In this document: piece by piece, positions 1 to 7,893 of the stretch | Layout of the letters: each line of letters starts with the position of its first letter | Numbering within the stretch: position 1 is the first letter of the stretch | NCBI GenBank assembly: GCA_947259795.1 | Contig: CAMYNJ010000016.1 | Location: forward strand, 1-49,657 | Origin: an uncultured Alphaproteobacteria bacterium | Lineage (GTDB): Bacteria > Pseudomonadota > Alphaproteobacteria > UBA8366 > JADFVY01 | DNA: 49,657 bases | Reading direction: 5' to 3' | The notes under the pieces: generated by a model | The model's input: the letters and a program-made list of their open reading frames with translations, nothing else | Databases searched by the model: none | Told to the model about the DNA's origin: nothing | Made by a program: the position numbers and the translations under genes

Positions 1-12
1 GAGGAATAGACC

Positions 13-1125
13 CTGCCGCCGAAAACCCCGCTCTTCGTCGGCAGCCCGGTTTATCGCCGCGCGGCCTACGGCGCCAACCATCCGCTTGCCATTCCGCGCG
101 TCGCCACGGTGATGGATCTGTGCGACATGCTGGGCTGGCTCGACGACGGAAATTTCCGCGAGAGCCAGGCCGCGACGGTCGACCAGCTGGCCCGGTTCCA
201 TGGGCGCGACTATATCGGCGCGCTGCGGGCGTCCGAGGAAGCCGGCAAGGTCGCGCCCGAAGTTCGCGAACGTTACAATCTGGGCAATCGGGAAAACCCG
301 GTCTTCGCCGGCGTGTTCGAGCGCGCGGCGACCGCCGTCGGCGGCTCGATCCTGGCGGCGAAACTGGCGATGGAATGCGGCCTGGCCTATCACCCGTCGG
401 GTGGCACCCACCACGGCCGGCCCGACCGCGCCAGCGGCTTCTGCTATTTCAACGATCCGGTCTTCGCCATCATGTCCTTCCTGGACGAGGGGGCTAGCCG
501 TGTCCTTTACGTGGATGTGGACGCCCATCACGGCGACGGCGTGCAGGACGCCTTTGTTGATGACGAGCGGGTCTTCACGGTCTCGATCCACGAGGCCGGC
601 CGCTTTCCCTTCAGCGGCCCGGTGAACGACCGGGGCGCCGGGAATGCAAGGAACTTCCCCGTGCCGCGCGGCTTCACCGACAGCGAGCTGGAATATCTGA
701 TGGAAGCGGCCGTGCTGCCGCTGGGCCATGATTTCGAGCCGGACGCCGTGGTCATAACCTGCGGCGCGGACGGGCTGGCAGGTGACCCGCTGTCCGCCAT
801 GGAACTCAGCAATATCGCGCTGTGGCGGGCGGTGGAGATGGCGGCGGCGTTGGCGCCGGCCACGGTCGTGCTGGGCGGCGGCGGCTATAACCCCTGGACG
901 GTGGCGCGTTGCTGGACGGGCCTGTGGGGCCGCCTCAACGGCTGGCCGACCGGCGACAGGCTGCCGGGGGAGGCCGAAAGTCTGCTCAAGGGGCTGGATT
1001 CCGATTTGGTGGACGAAGAGGACAGACCGCATTATTGGTATAATACGCTGGCCGACCCGCCCGCGCCGGGGCCGGTGCGCGACGAAGTCAAGGCCGTCGT
1101 GGCCGCCATATTGAAGGCGGCTTGA
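13..1125 (+). CDS. Histone deacetylase/AcuC-family zinc deacetylase
   Basis: Zn-dependent hydrolase of the HDAC/acetylpolyamine amidohydrolase fold, expected to remove acyl groups from lysine or polyamine amines. The active site looks complete: tandem histidines in GGTHHGRP, the metal-binding DVDAHHGDG, the third metal Asp in CGADGLAGDP and the transition-state Tyr in GGGGYNP. The first ATG is at 109, but residues before it (YRRAAYGANHPLAIPRV) match the conserved family N-terminus, so translation must begin upstream. An in-frame TAG at 7-9 leaves little room. A CTG at 13 preceded by GAGGA at 1-5 is the best candidate, giving about 370 aa. It lies 90 bases before lipS1 on the same strand, so it may be part of the lipoate/sulfur locus. 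The family call is solid; the substrate and the start are not. Confidence 0.8.
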   Translation: MPPKTPLFVGSPVYRRAAYGANHPLAIPRVATVMDLCDMLGWLDDGNFRESQAATVDQLARFHGRDYIGALRASEEAGKVAPEVRERYNLGNRENPVFAGVFERAATAVGGSILAAKLAMECGLAYHPSGGTHHGRPDRASGFCYFNDPVFAIMSFLDEGASRVLYVDVDAHHGDGVQDAFVDDERVFTVSIHEAGRFPFSGPVNDRGAGNARNFPVPRGFTDSELEYLMEAAVLPLGHDFEPDAVVITCGADGLAGDPLSAMELSNIALWRAVEMAAALAPATVVLGGGGYNPWTVARCWTGLWGRLNGWPTGDRLPGEAESLLKGLDSDLVDEEDRPHYWYNTLADPPAPGPVRDEVKAVVAAILKAA

Positions 1126-1215
1126 CATATCCGACTATTTTCCTCGGTTTAGCATTGCGCGGCGCCGCCCGACCCATTTATATTAGTTTTTTTTAATACA
1201 AAGATGAGGCAACGC

Positions 1216-2247
1216 ATGAGCTGGCTGGACCGCCTGGCGGACATTGAGGAGCTGGAGGACGCGGAATTCGACGCGGGCCTCGTGGCCGAACTGGAATCCC
1301 GCGCAGGCCATGTGGCGTCCCGCCCGATCCGGTTCTCGACACCGACCTTCAAGGAATATTCCAGCAGCGAACTGGAAGGCTGCGGCAAGAACAGCTTTCC
1401 CGCCTTTTCCATAACCGCCGGCGGCTGCGCGCTGGACTGCGACCACTGCCAAGCCAAAATCCTGGAACCCATGATCCCGGCGACCAACCCGGAAATGCTG
1501 GACGCCAAGGTGCGCGACATGGTGCTGCTGCGTGACCTGCAGGGCTTCCTGCTGTCCGGCGGGTCGAACCGCAAGAACGAGATCGCCTACGAGCGCTTCT
1601 ACCCCGTCATCGAGGGGCTGAAGCGCGACTTTCCCCATCTGAAGATCGCCATCCATACCGCCTTGACCGACGAGCGCCGCGCCAGGTTGATGGAAAGCGC
1701 CGGCGTGGACACCGCCATGATGGACGTGATCGGCGCGCAGGAGACCATCCGCGACGTCTATCATCTGGATCGGCCCGTCGCCGATTTCGAGGCGACGCTG
1801 GAAGCGCTGTGCGCCACGAATATGGAAATCGTGCCGCATATCGTCATCGGCCTGCATTACGGCCGCATCCTGGGCGAGGCCAATGCACTGGATATCGTCA
1901 GCCGCCACAAGGTGCATGCGCTGGTACTGGTGGTCATCATGCCCTTCTATTCCAAGCCCGGCACCTTCATGACGCCGGATGCCAACGAGGTCGGCCGGAT
2001 TTTCCTGGAGGCCCGCGACCGTATCCCCGACCGCCAGGTATTGTTGGGCTGCGCCCGCCCGCCCGGCATGCACAAGCGCATCACCGACGCTTATGCCGTA
2101 ATGGCGGGGCTGGACGGCATCGCCTTCCCGGCCGACGGCGCGGTGGCGGTCGGCGGCATGGTGGGCCGGCCGATGAACCAGGAACATGCCTGCTGCTCGA
2201 TCAAGATCGGCGCGGGAGAAGCGCTGGGGGCTAGCTGCGCGGCATGA
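1216..2247 (+). CDS. lipS1: Radical SAM lipoate-synthase component LipS1
   Basis: Radical SAM enzyme expected to act with LipS2 in inserting sulfur into the octanoyl chain to make lipoyl-LbpA. The Cx3Cx2C cluster motif is Cys71-Cys75-Cys78 (GGCALDCDHCQA), numbered from the chosen start, and the protein is 343 aa. An ATG at 1204 is also in frame but has no Shine-Dalgarno; ATG 1216 has GAGG at 1206-1209 and is preferred. The stop overlaps the lipT start (ATGA), which implies translational coupling. The assignment to LipS1 rather than a generic radical SAM enzyme rests on the neighbourhood: LipT, LipS2, ligase and lbpA in the order known for sHdr-lbpA loci. The T-rich stretch just upstream (about 1187-1198) may belong to a promoter. 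Confidence 0.85.
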   Translation: MSWLDRLADIEELEDAEFDAGLVAELESRAGHVASRPIRFSTPTFKEYSSSELEGCGKNSFPAFSITAGGCALDCDHCQAKILEPMIPATNPEMLDAKVRDMVLLRDLQGFLLSGGSNRKNEIAYERFYPVIEGLKRDFPHLKIAIHTALTDERRARLMESAGVDTAMMDVIGAQETIRDVYHLDRPVADFEATLEALCATNMEIVPHIVIGLHYGRILGEANALDIVSRHKVHALVLVVIMPFYSKPGTFMTPDANEVGRIFLEARDRIPDRQVLLGCARPPGMHKRITDAYAVMAGLDGIAFPADGAVAVGGMVGRPMNQEHACCSIKIGAGEALGASCAA

Positions 2248-3356
2248 GCGACCGGGCGATTACAACAGACCTTCTCGTCGTCGGGCTGGGCCCGGCGGGC
2301 AGCCGTGCAGCGCGCGCGGCGGCCGAAGGCGGCCTGTCTGTCATCGCCATCGACAGGCGCAGGCGCCCGGGGTTCCCGGTGCAATGCGCCGAATTCATCC
2401 CCGCGCTGATGGAACAGGAAATCGCCGGCCTCGAAGGCGTTACCCGCCAGTTCATCGACACAATGGCGACCTTCGTCGAAAATGAAGCGCCCGATCTGCG
2501 CGAAAATTTTCGGGGCCGCATGGTGGACCGCGGCGAATTCGACCGATTGCTTGTCAAAATGGCTCATGAAGCCGGCGCCGATTGCCGCTTCGGGCTGCAA
2601 CTGAACGATCTGGCGGCGGACGGGATCGCGTCATTGTCGGACGGAACGCGCATTTCGGCCCGTGCCATCGTCGGGGCCGACGGGCCGCGCTCGGCCATCG
2701 GCAGGGCGGTCGGGCAGGTCAATGACGAGATCGTGGAGACGCGGCAGGTCTCCGTTGCGCTGCTGAAACCGTATGAGGCCACGGACATCTTCCTGTCGGC
2801 GAAAATCGTCGGCGGTTATGCCTGGCTGTTCCCGCGCGGCGGGATCGCCAATGTCGGCCTTGGGGTAGTGCCGGGCGAACGCCATCGCCTGAAGCCCTTG
2901 CTGAAAGACCTGCATGCGATGCTGATCGCCGAGGGCCGTGTCGGGCGCGGCGTGATGGGCCATACGGGCGGGGCGATTCCCGTGGGTGGCATGCTGAACC
3001 CCATCGGTGCGCTGGGCGATGTCCCGGTGCTTCTGGCCGGCGACGCGGGCGGCCTGGCCAATCCGGTCAGCGGCGCCGGGATCAATTCGGCCGTGCTGTC
3101 GGGCAGTCTTGCGGGCGAGGCCGCGGCCGCATGGCTGGGGGGCGACGGGGACGCGCTGGCGAATTACGTAGACGAGTTGGAGGCCCTGTTCGGCGCCTCC
3201 ATCGGGCGGGCGCTGCGCAGGCGGCGCGCGATCATGCGGGAATATGAGAAAGGGTTCGGTCCTTTGCCGGCCGCGCTGCGGGCGGGCTGGATCGCCTATC
3301 CGGAATATTGGGCGGACGAAGAGACCGCCGGGACAGAGTTGGAGACTGCATTATGA
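2244..3356 (+). CDS. lipT: FAD-dependent LipT, geranylgeranyl-reductase-like
   Basis: Flavoprotein of the geranylgeranyl reductase superfamily, 370 aa. The N-terminal Rossmann motif VVGLGPAGSRAA at about residues 12-23 binds the FAD adenylate. A second FAD motif, GDAGGLANPVSGAGINSA, lies at about residues 265-280. In lipS1/lipS2 loci this gene is named lipT and is proposed to handle the redox state of the lipoyl group or deliver electrons to the synthase; that role is inferred here from context. The start ATG overlaps the lipS1 stop and its own stop overlaps the lipS2 ATG, so three genes are read as one coupled unit. A role in archaeal-type lipid reduction is unlikely, because no isoprenoid lipid genes are nearby. 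Confidence 0.82.
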   Translation: MSDRAITTDLLVVGLGPAGSRAARAAAEGGLSVIAIDRRRRPGFPVQCAEFIPALMEQEIAGLEGVTRQFIDTMATFVENEAPDLRENFRGRMVDRGEFDRLLVKMAHEAGADCRFGLQLNDLAADGIASLSDGTRISARAIVGADGPRSAIGRAVGQVNDEIVETRQVSVALLKPYEATDIFLSAKIVGGYAWLFPRGGIANVGLGVVPGERHRLKPLLKDLHAMLIAEGRVGRGVMGHTGGAIPVGGMLNPIGALGDVPVLLAGDAGGLANPVSGAGINSAVLSGSLAGEAAAAWLGGDGDALANYVDELEALFGASIGRALRRRRAIMREYEKGFGPLPAALRAGWIAYPEYWADEETAGTELETAL

Positions 3357-4612
3357 GCTGCTTGAAACCCGAAGGCATGGATCCTGTGGCAAACGGCAAG
3401 GGCGGGTTGGACTACAACCCCTTCGACGTCATGCAGCCGCGCGCCCCCGAGCAGATTCCGGCGGAGGCCCGAAACGGCGGCCGGGTGAAGCAGGCGGACC
3501 AGGCGCCGGAGGGCGTCTATCGGCCGGACTACAATATCCTCACCCCCAATATGCGTTCGCCCGATTATGTTCAGATGTCGACGGCCGCCGCAATCACGCT
3601 GGGCATCGCGCAGGGCAAGATGCTGCGCTGCGAATGCACGCGCTGCCTCAATCTGCTGTTGACCTACCCCGAGGGCTGCCGCGCCAACTGCGCCTATTGC
3701 GGGCTGGCCCGCCATCGCGAGGCCGAGCGCGACTATGCCGACCGCAATTTCATCCGGGTCGACTGGCCGGCCGTGCCGATGGCCGAGGTCGTGGATATCG
3801 TGGCCAGGGACGGCGGGAATTCACCCTTCCACCGCATGTGCATCAGCATGATTACCCATCCGAATTCCGATGAGGACACGGTGTCGGTGCTGAAGAAATG
3901 GACGAGCAAGATCGATCCGTCGGCGATTCCGATATCGATCCTGTCCAACCCGACGACGATGACCCGCCAGGATGTGCAGACCCTGCACGAGCTGGGCTCC
4001 GACATCTTTACCGTGGCGCTGGACGCGGCGACGCCGGGACTGTTCGACCGCACGCGCGGCAAGGGCGTGCAGTCGCCGCATTCATGGAAGAAATATTGGG
4101 AAATCCTGGAGGATGCGCGCGACATCTTTGGGCCGAAGAAATTCGGCGCCCATATCATCGTCGGCATGGGCGAGACCGAGCACGAGGTGCTGACGCTGGT
4201 GCAACAGCTCGTCGATATGGGCGGGCACAGTCACATGTTCTGCTTCTTCCCCGAGAAGGGCTCGCTGATGGACCATCTGCCGGCGACGCCGCGCGACCAG
4301 TGGCGCAGGGTGCAGCTTGCCCGTTACCTGATCGATTATTGCGGCGTGCGCGTCGACCAAATGAAGTTTGACGAACACGGCCGGGTTGATGATTACGGCA
4401 TGCCGAAGGGCGAACTGGACGCCATCATCAATGCCGGCATCGCCTTCCGGACCTCCGGCTGTCCGGGCAAGTTCGCCGACGATATCTCGGCCTGCGACCG
4501 GCCCTACGGCGATTCGCCGCCCAGCAATATCGCCAGCTATCCCTTCCAGCCGAACGGCAACGATCTGCGCACCATCCGCAAGCAGCTGGATATCCGCAAA
4601 CCGGCGAACTGA
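3353..4612 (+). CDS. lipS2: Radical SAM lipoate-synthase component LipS2
   Basis: Second radical SAM protein of the split lipoate synthase, 419 aa from ATG 3353, which overlaps the lipT stop (ATGA) and has GGAG about 9 bases upstream. Cys109-Cys113-Cys116 (GCRANCAYCG) form the SAM-cluster motif. A second group, Cys93-x-Cys95-x2-Cys98 (RCECTRC), lies just before it and could bind an auxiliary iron-sulfur cluster acting as sulfur donor, as in LipA. Further cysteines sit near the C-terminus (SGCPGKF, SACDRP). LipS1 and LipS2 together are known to replace LipA in sulfur-oxidising bacteria and archaea. The reading frame is open upstream to 3308, but nothing supports that earlier start. Confidence 0.87.
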   Translation: MSCLKPEGMDPVANGKGGLDYNPFDVMQPRAPEQIPAEARNGGRVKQADQAPEGVYRPDYNILTPNMRSPDYVQMSTAAAITLGIAQGKMLRCECTRCLNLLLTYPEGCRANCAYCGLARHREAERDYADRNFIRVDWPAVPMAEVVDIVARDGGNSPFHRMCISMITHPNSDEDTVSVLKKWTSKIDPSAIPISILSNPTTMTRQDVQTLHELGSDIFTVALDAATPGLFDRTRGKGVQSPHSWKKYWEILEDARDIFGPKKFGAHIIVGMGETEHEVLTLVQQLVDMGGHSHMFCFFPEKGSLMDHLPATPRDQWRRVQLARYLIDYCGVRVDQMKFDEHGRVDDYGMPKGELDAIINAGIAFRTSGCPGKFADDISACDRPYGDSPPSNIASYPFQPNGNDLRTIRKQLDIRKPAN

Positions 4613-4613
4613 C

Positions 4614-5693
4614 ATGTCTAAGCCAAGCTTCCGCGTCATCGATACCGGCCTGCGCGAGGGTCGCGCCAATATCGCCTTCGACCAGGCGCTGATCGACGCG
4701 CGCAACGCGGGCGAGGTTCCCGATACGATCCGTTTCCTGCGCTTTCCGCCGACCGCCCTGATCGGGCGGCATCAGGCGCTGAGCCAGGAAATCCAGCTCG
4801 CCCATTGTTACGATAACGATATCGGCGTGGTGCGGCGCATCACCGGCGGCGGCGCGATCTATTTCGACGAGGGGCAGTTGGGCTGGGAGCTTGCGTTCGA
4901 TCGCAAGACCCTGGGCATTGCCAGCCTGGCGGACCTGACCAGGAAGATCTGCGAGGCGGCCGCCTTGGGAATCGGCCATCTGGGCGTCGATGCGAAATAC
5001 CGGCCGCGCAACGATATCGAGGTCGACGGCCGCAAGATATGCGGCACCGGCGGCTTCTTCGACGGCGATACGCTGTTCTACCAGGGCACGCTGCTGATCG
5101 ACATGGATCCGAGCCATATGGTGGCGGCCCTCAAGGTGCCGGCGGCGAAGCTGAAGAAACGAAACCTCGATTCGGCCGAACAGCGGGTAACCACGCTCAA
5201 GGCGCTGCTCGGCGACGATCTGCCGCCGCTGCCCGCGATCCAGAACGCGTTGCTTGCGGGTTTCGCCGTGGGCCTTGGCATCGAGCCGGCGTGGGGCGAG
5301 ATCACGGCGGCCGAGGAACAGCGCGCCGTTGACGCCTTCGACGAGGAAATCGGCACCGACGAATTCGTCCATGAGATCGATGATCCCGGCGCCGGCGACA
5401 ATGTGCTGTCGGCCAGCCATACCTGCCCCGGCGGCACGGTGGAATCCCATGTGCGGCTGGAAGGGCCGGGCGCGCCGCGCATCCGCGAGGTGCTGTTCAC
5501 CGGCGACTTCTTCGTCACGCCGCCGCGCACCGTCTTCGATCTGGAAGCCAGCCTGCGCGGGGTCCCGGCGGCGGAATCCGGCGAAGCGGTCGAGAAATTC
5601 TTCGCCGAGGCCCCGGTCGATCTGCTGACCATCCAGCCGGCCGATTTCCGCACCGTGCTGGAAAGCGCGATCACCGCCGGTTCGCAAACATGA
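4614..5693 (+). CDS. sLpl(AB): Lipoate:protein ligase for LbpA
   Basis: Lipoate/octanoate-protein ligase, 359 aa, that adenylates the fatty acid and transfers it to the lipoyl-domain lysine of LbpA. Diagnostic motifs are RRITGGGAIYF (residues 74-84) and the catalytic-lysine segment KICGTGG (Lys141). The C-terminal part, from about residue 240, corresponds to the accessory domain that is fused in one-chain LplAB-type enzymes. The start is ATG 4614, one base after the lipS2 stop; the open frame extends upstream to 4368 but that stretch is out-of-frame lipS2. The stop overlaps the next start by ATGA. Ligases of this sub-type are known to be specific for LbpA in sHdr organisms; specificity here is inferred from position. 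Confidence 0.88.
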   Translation: MSKPSFRVIDTGLREGRANIAFDQALIDARNAGEVPDTIRFLRFPPTALIGRHQALSQEIQLAHCYDNDIGVVRRITGGGAIYFDEGQLGWELAFDRKTLGIASLADLTRKICEAAALGIGHLGVDAKYRPRNDIEVDGRKICGTGGFFDGDTLFYQGTLLIDMDPSHMVAALKVPAAKLKKRNLDSAEQRVTTLKALLGDDLPPLPAIQNALLAGFAVGLGIEPAWGEITAAEEQRAVDAFDEEIGTDEFVHEIDDPGAGDNVLSASHTCPGGTVESHVRLEGPGAPRIREVLFTGDFFVTPPRTVFDLEASLRGVPAAESGEAVEKFFAEAPVDLLTIQPADFRTVLESAITAGSQT

Positions 5694-6424
5694 GCAATAT
5701 ATCGGAGTATCCGATCTTCGTGATCCAACACACCTCGGGCGAATTCCTTGGTCTGATGGAAGATCACCTGGAAGGGCGCGGCATCCGCTTCAACTATTTC
5801 CGGCCCTTCACCGCCGGCGGCGGCATCCCTGCCACCATGGAGTTCAGCGCCGGACTGATCCTGCTGGGCGGCGGCCCCTGGGGTACGAAGGGCGGCCGCG
5901 CTACGCCGACCCTGACGGAAGAGGTGGAACTCGCCCGGCAAGCCATCGAACTGGGCAAGCCGGTCGTCGGCATCGGGCTCGGCGCGCAGATCCTGGCGAT
6001 TGCCGCGGGCGGCGGATCGGAGCCGTCGGAGCTGGTGTTCGAGGTCGGCGAGGCGACCCGCAGCCGCGACGACGCGCTGGGCGGGTTCCTGCCGGAGCGC
6101 TTTCCGCTGGTGACCTTCATGCGCGACCGGCCGGTGCTGCCGCCGGATGCCGACGTCCTGGCGACCGACAGCCATGGCGACCCTGCCCTGTTCCAGACCC
6201 GCGGCAACTGCTTCGGCTTCGCCGGGCATCCCGGCGCCAAGGCCGGCATGGCGGAAGACCTGATCATGGAATTCGACGAACTGCCCGACAGTTTCGGCGA
6301 GACGCTGGACGCCTTCCGTGGCGTTCAGAAACCGCTTGAGGATTCGCTGGTCTACATCATGACCGGCCTGATACAGGCGACCGGCTGGATGCAGCCGGTA
6401 ACCGGCGCGCGGGCCGACGGCTGA
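5690..6424 (+). CDS. Class I glutamine amidotransferase-like, catalytic Cys lost
   Basis: Protein of 244 aa with the class I glutamine amidotransferase (GATase1) fold. The nucleophile-elbow segment reads PVVGIGLGAQILA at residues 91-103, where active enzymes have G-x-C-x-G-x-Q. Position 96 is Gly (codon GGG at 5975-5977), so the nucleophilic Cys is missing. The usual C-terminal HPE is GHPGAK: His180 is kept but the Glu is not. The protein therefore should not hydrolyse glutamine and more likely binds a ligand or partner. It is the last gene of the coupled lip block (ATGA overlap with the ligase), and GAT-like genes are known at this place in other sHdr loci. The fold assignment is firm, the function unknown. 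Confidence 0.75.
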   Translation: MSNISEYPIFVIQHTSGEFLGLMEDHLEGRGIRFNYFRPFTAGGGIPATMEFSAGLILLGGGPWGTKGGRATPTLTEEVELARQAIELGKPVVGIGLGAQILAIAAGGGSEPSELVFEVGEATRSRDDALGGFLPERFPLVTFMRDRPVLPPDADVLATDSHGDPALFQTRGNCFGFAGHPGAKAGMAEDLIMEFDELPDSFGETLDAFRGVQKPLEDSLVYIMTGLIQATGWMQPVTGARADG

Positions 6425-6648
6425 ACCGGCCGGGAGTGAGCCGGTGAAGGCATGTATTTCCGGCTCTGTTCAGGTATAAAATAACCCTGATTTCGCTCCG
6501 GTTATATAATAGTTGTCTTATTTAGAATATACTAATATGATTGTTGTCTTGTTGTGGCGGCGCGCTATATCAAATTCGTCGGATACCGGCGGAAAAAAAC
6601 AAGAATAGGCGCCAGGGTACGGAAACGTTTTGCCAGGAGAGAGGGCGA
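6425..6648 (+). promoter_or_regulatory. Promoter-like AT-rich gap before dsrE
   Basis: This 224-base gap separates the lip block from the dsrE-shdr-lbpA block and turns abruptly AT-rich at about 6475-6545. It holds a direct repeat of GTTGTCTT (6512-6519 and 6543-6550, 31 bases or about three helical turns apart) and between them a short inverted repeat TTAG-N6-CTAA (about 6521-6534). sHdr loci elsewhere are controlled by ArsR-type repressors, but no such regulator gene is in the window, so a binding site here is only a suggestion. A 6-bp hairpin (ACCGGC/GCCGGT) directly follows the upstream gene and has no T-run. Confidence 0.4.
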
Positions 6649-7026
6649 ATGGCTGAGAAACTCGTGATCGTTATGGCCAACAGCGATCCGCGCAACGGCG
6701 AGGAGCTGGGGGCGCCCATCTTCCAGGCGTCCGTGGCCGCGGCCATGGAATTCGAGGTCGAGGTGATCTGCACCGCGACCGCCGGCGTGCTGCTGAAGAA
6801 GGGCATCGCCGAAAATCTGACCGTCAAGGAAGGCTCGCCCAAGACCGTCTACGATTTCATCAAGGACGCGCATGAGGCCGGGGTGAAGTTTTTCACCTGC
6901 TCGCCGAACCTGGACCTGTTCGACATGTCCGAAGAAGATTTGATCCCCGAATGCGAAGGCATCGTAGGTGGCGCCTACCTGATCGAAAAGGTCATGGACG
7001 ACGACACCAAAGTTCTCACCTATTGA
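6649..7026 (+). CDS. dsrE: DsrE-family sulfurtransferase
   Basis: Cytoplasmic DsrE/DsrF-fold protein of 125 aa, expected to carry persulfide sulfur between TusA and the sHdr complex. Candidate sulfur-carrying cysteines are Cys84 (FFTCSPNLDLFDM) and Cys102 (IPECEGIVGGAYLI), at the positions typical of the DsrE3 subgroup encoded with sHdr. The start is ATG 6649, just behind an AGGAGAGAGGG ribosome-binding stretch at 6635-6645; the longer open frame from 6541 has no support. It opens the shdr operon, with shdrC1 beginning 16 bases after its stop. Assignment to the DsrE family is secure; the exact subtype would need a tree. Confidence 0.88.
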   Translation: MAEKLVIVMANSDPRNGEELGAPIFQASVAAAMEFEVEVICTATAGVLLKKGIAENLTVKEGSPKTVYDFIKDAHEAGVKFFTCSPNLDLFDMSEEDLIPECEGIVGGAYLIEKVMDDDTKVLTY

Positions 7027-7042
7027 CGGGGGTGGTCGGGTA

Positions 7043-7798
7043 ATGGGTCACGAAGGCACCAGTCGCGTTCAGAGCTATATCGGCGATCCGCTGTCGGACG
7101 CGCCGGCCGTCGACCGCGGCATGCTGGAAGAGGTCTTCCAGGATATCCAGGCCGACATGCGCTACGACCACGAATTGAATGGCTGCCTGAATTGCGGCAT
7201 CTGCACCGCCACCTGCCCGGCGGCGCATTATTACGATTTCAGCCCGCGCGAGATCGTCCAGCTTCTCTGGACCGAAAACCTCGAAGGCATCTACGACGCC
7301 ATGCAGGAAAAGATCTGGGCCTGCGCCCAGTGCTATACCTGCGCCGCGCGCTGCCCCTTCGGCAATTCGCCGGGCGGCCTGATCATGCTGATGCGCGAAG
7401 CCGCGATCAAGCACGGCATGCAGTCGGCCAAGGACGTGCTGCGCCCGTTCAGCCGCGTGATGCTGAAACTGATTTCGACCGGCAACCAGCTGGCACCGGA
7501 CATGATCAATCCGGATCATTTCGCCGACTGGGGCCCCAATATCTCGAAGATCGACGCACCGCTGAAGCTGCTGCGCAAGGCAGTCCCGGTGCCGACCATG
7601 CACACCACGGAAACGGCGTGGCAGGTCAATCTGAAGACTTCCGTCGAGCTTTACACCATCTGGGAAATGACCGGGGTGCTCGACCAGCTTGAGACCATCG
7701 ACGAGAACCTGTTCGACGTGATCTCGGACATCATGGACGAGAAACGCGAGGACTGGGACGACTGGATGGACGAGCAGGAAGACGAAGACGACGAATAG
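7043..7798 (+). CDS. shdrC1: sHdrC1, two-cluster ferredoxin-like subunit
   Basis: Iron-sulfur electron-transfer subunit of the sulfur-oxidising heterodisulfide-reductase-like complex, 251 aa, cytoplasmic. Two complete [4Fe-4S] motifs are visible: Cys48-51-54-58 (CLNCGICTATCP) and Cys94-97-100-104 (CAQCYTCAARCP). The C-terminus is very acidic, with repeated Asp/Glu from about residue 225. In the known complex, HdrC-type subunits link the catalytic HdrB-type subunits to the flavin subunit HdrA. It is paired with shdrB1, 95 bases downstream. Confidence 0.93.
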   Translation: MGHEGTSRVQSYIGDPLSDAPAVDRGMLEEVFQDIQADMRYDHELNGCLNCGICTATCPAAHYYDFSPREIVQLLWTENLEGIYDAMQEKIWACAQCYTCAARCPFGNSPGGLIMLMREAAIKHGMQSAKDVLRPFSRVMLKLISTGNQLAPDMINPDHFADWGPNISKIDAPLKLLRKAVPVPTMHTTETAWQVNLKTSVELYTIWEMTGVLDQLETIDENLFDVISDIMDEKREDWDDWMDEQEDEDDE

Positions 7799-7893
7799 AC
7801 AAGTTCCGCTTAAGGAACGGGGTTGATGGCAACGAGCGGCGGGACCGCCCGACAGGGGCGGGTGTCGCCGGAGAGTGTTAGGAGCAAAAAACA

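Noticed and set aside
4368-4613. Upstream extension of the lipoate ligase frame
   Set aside because: It lies out of frame inside lipS2, has no ribosome-binding site, and the ligase family N-terminus starts at ATG 4614.
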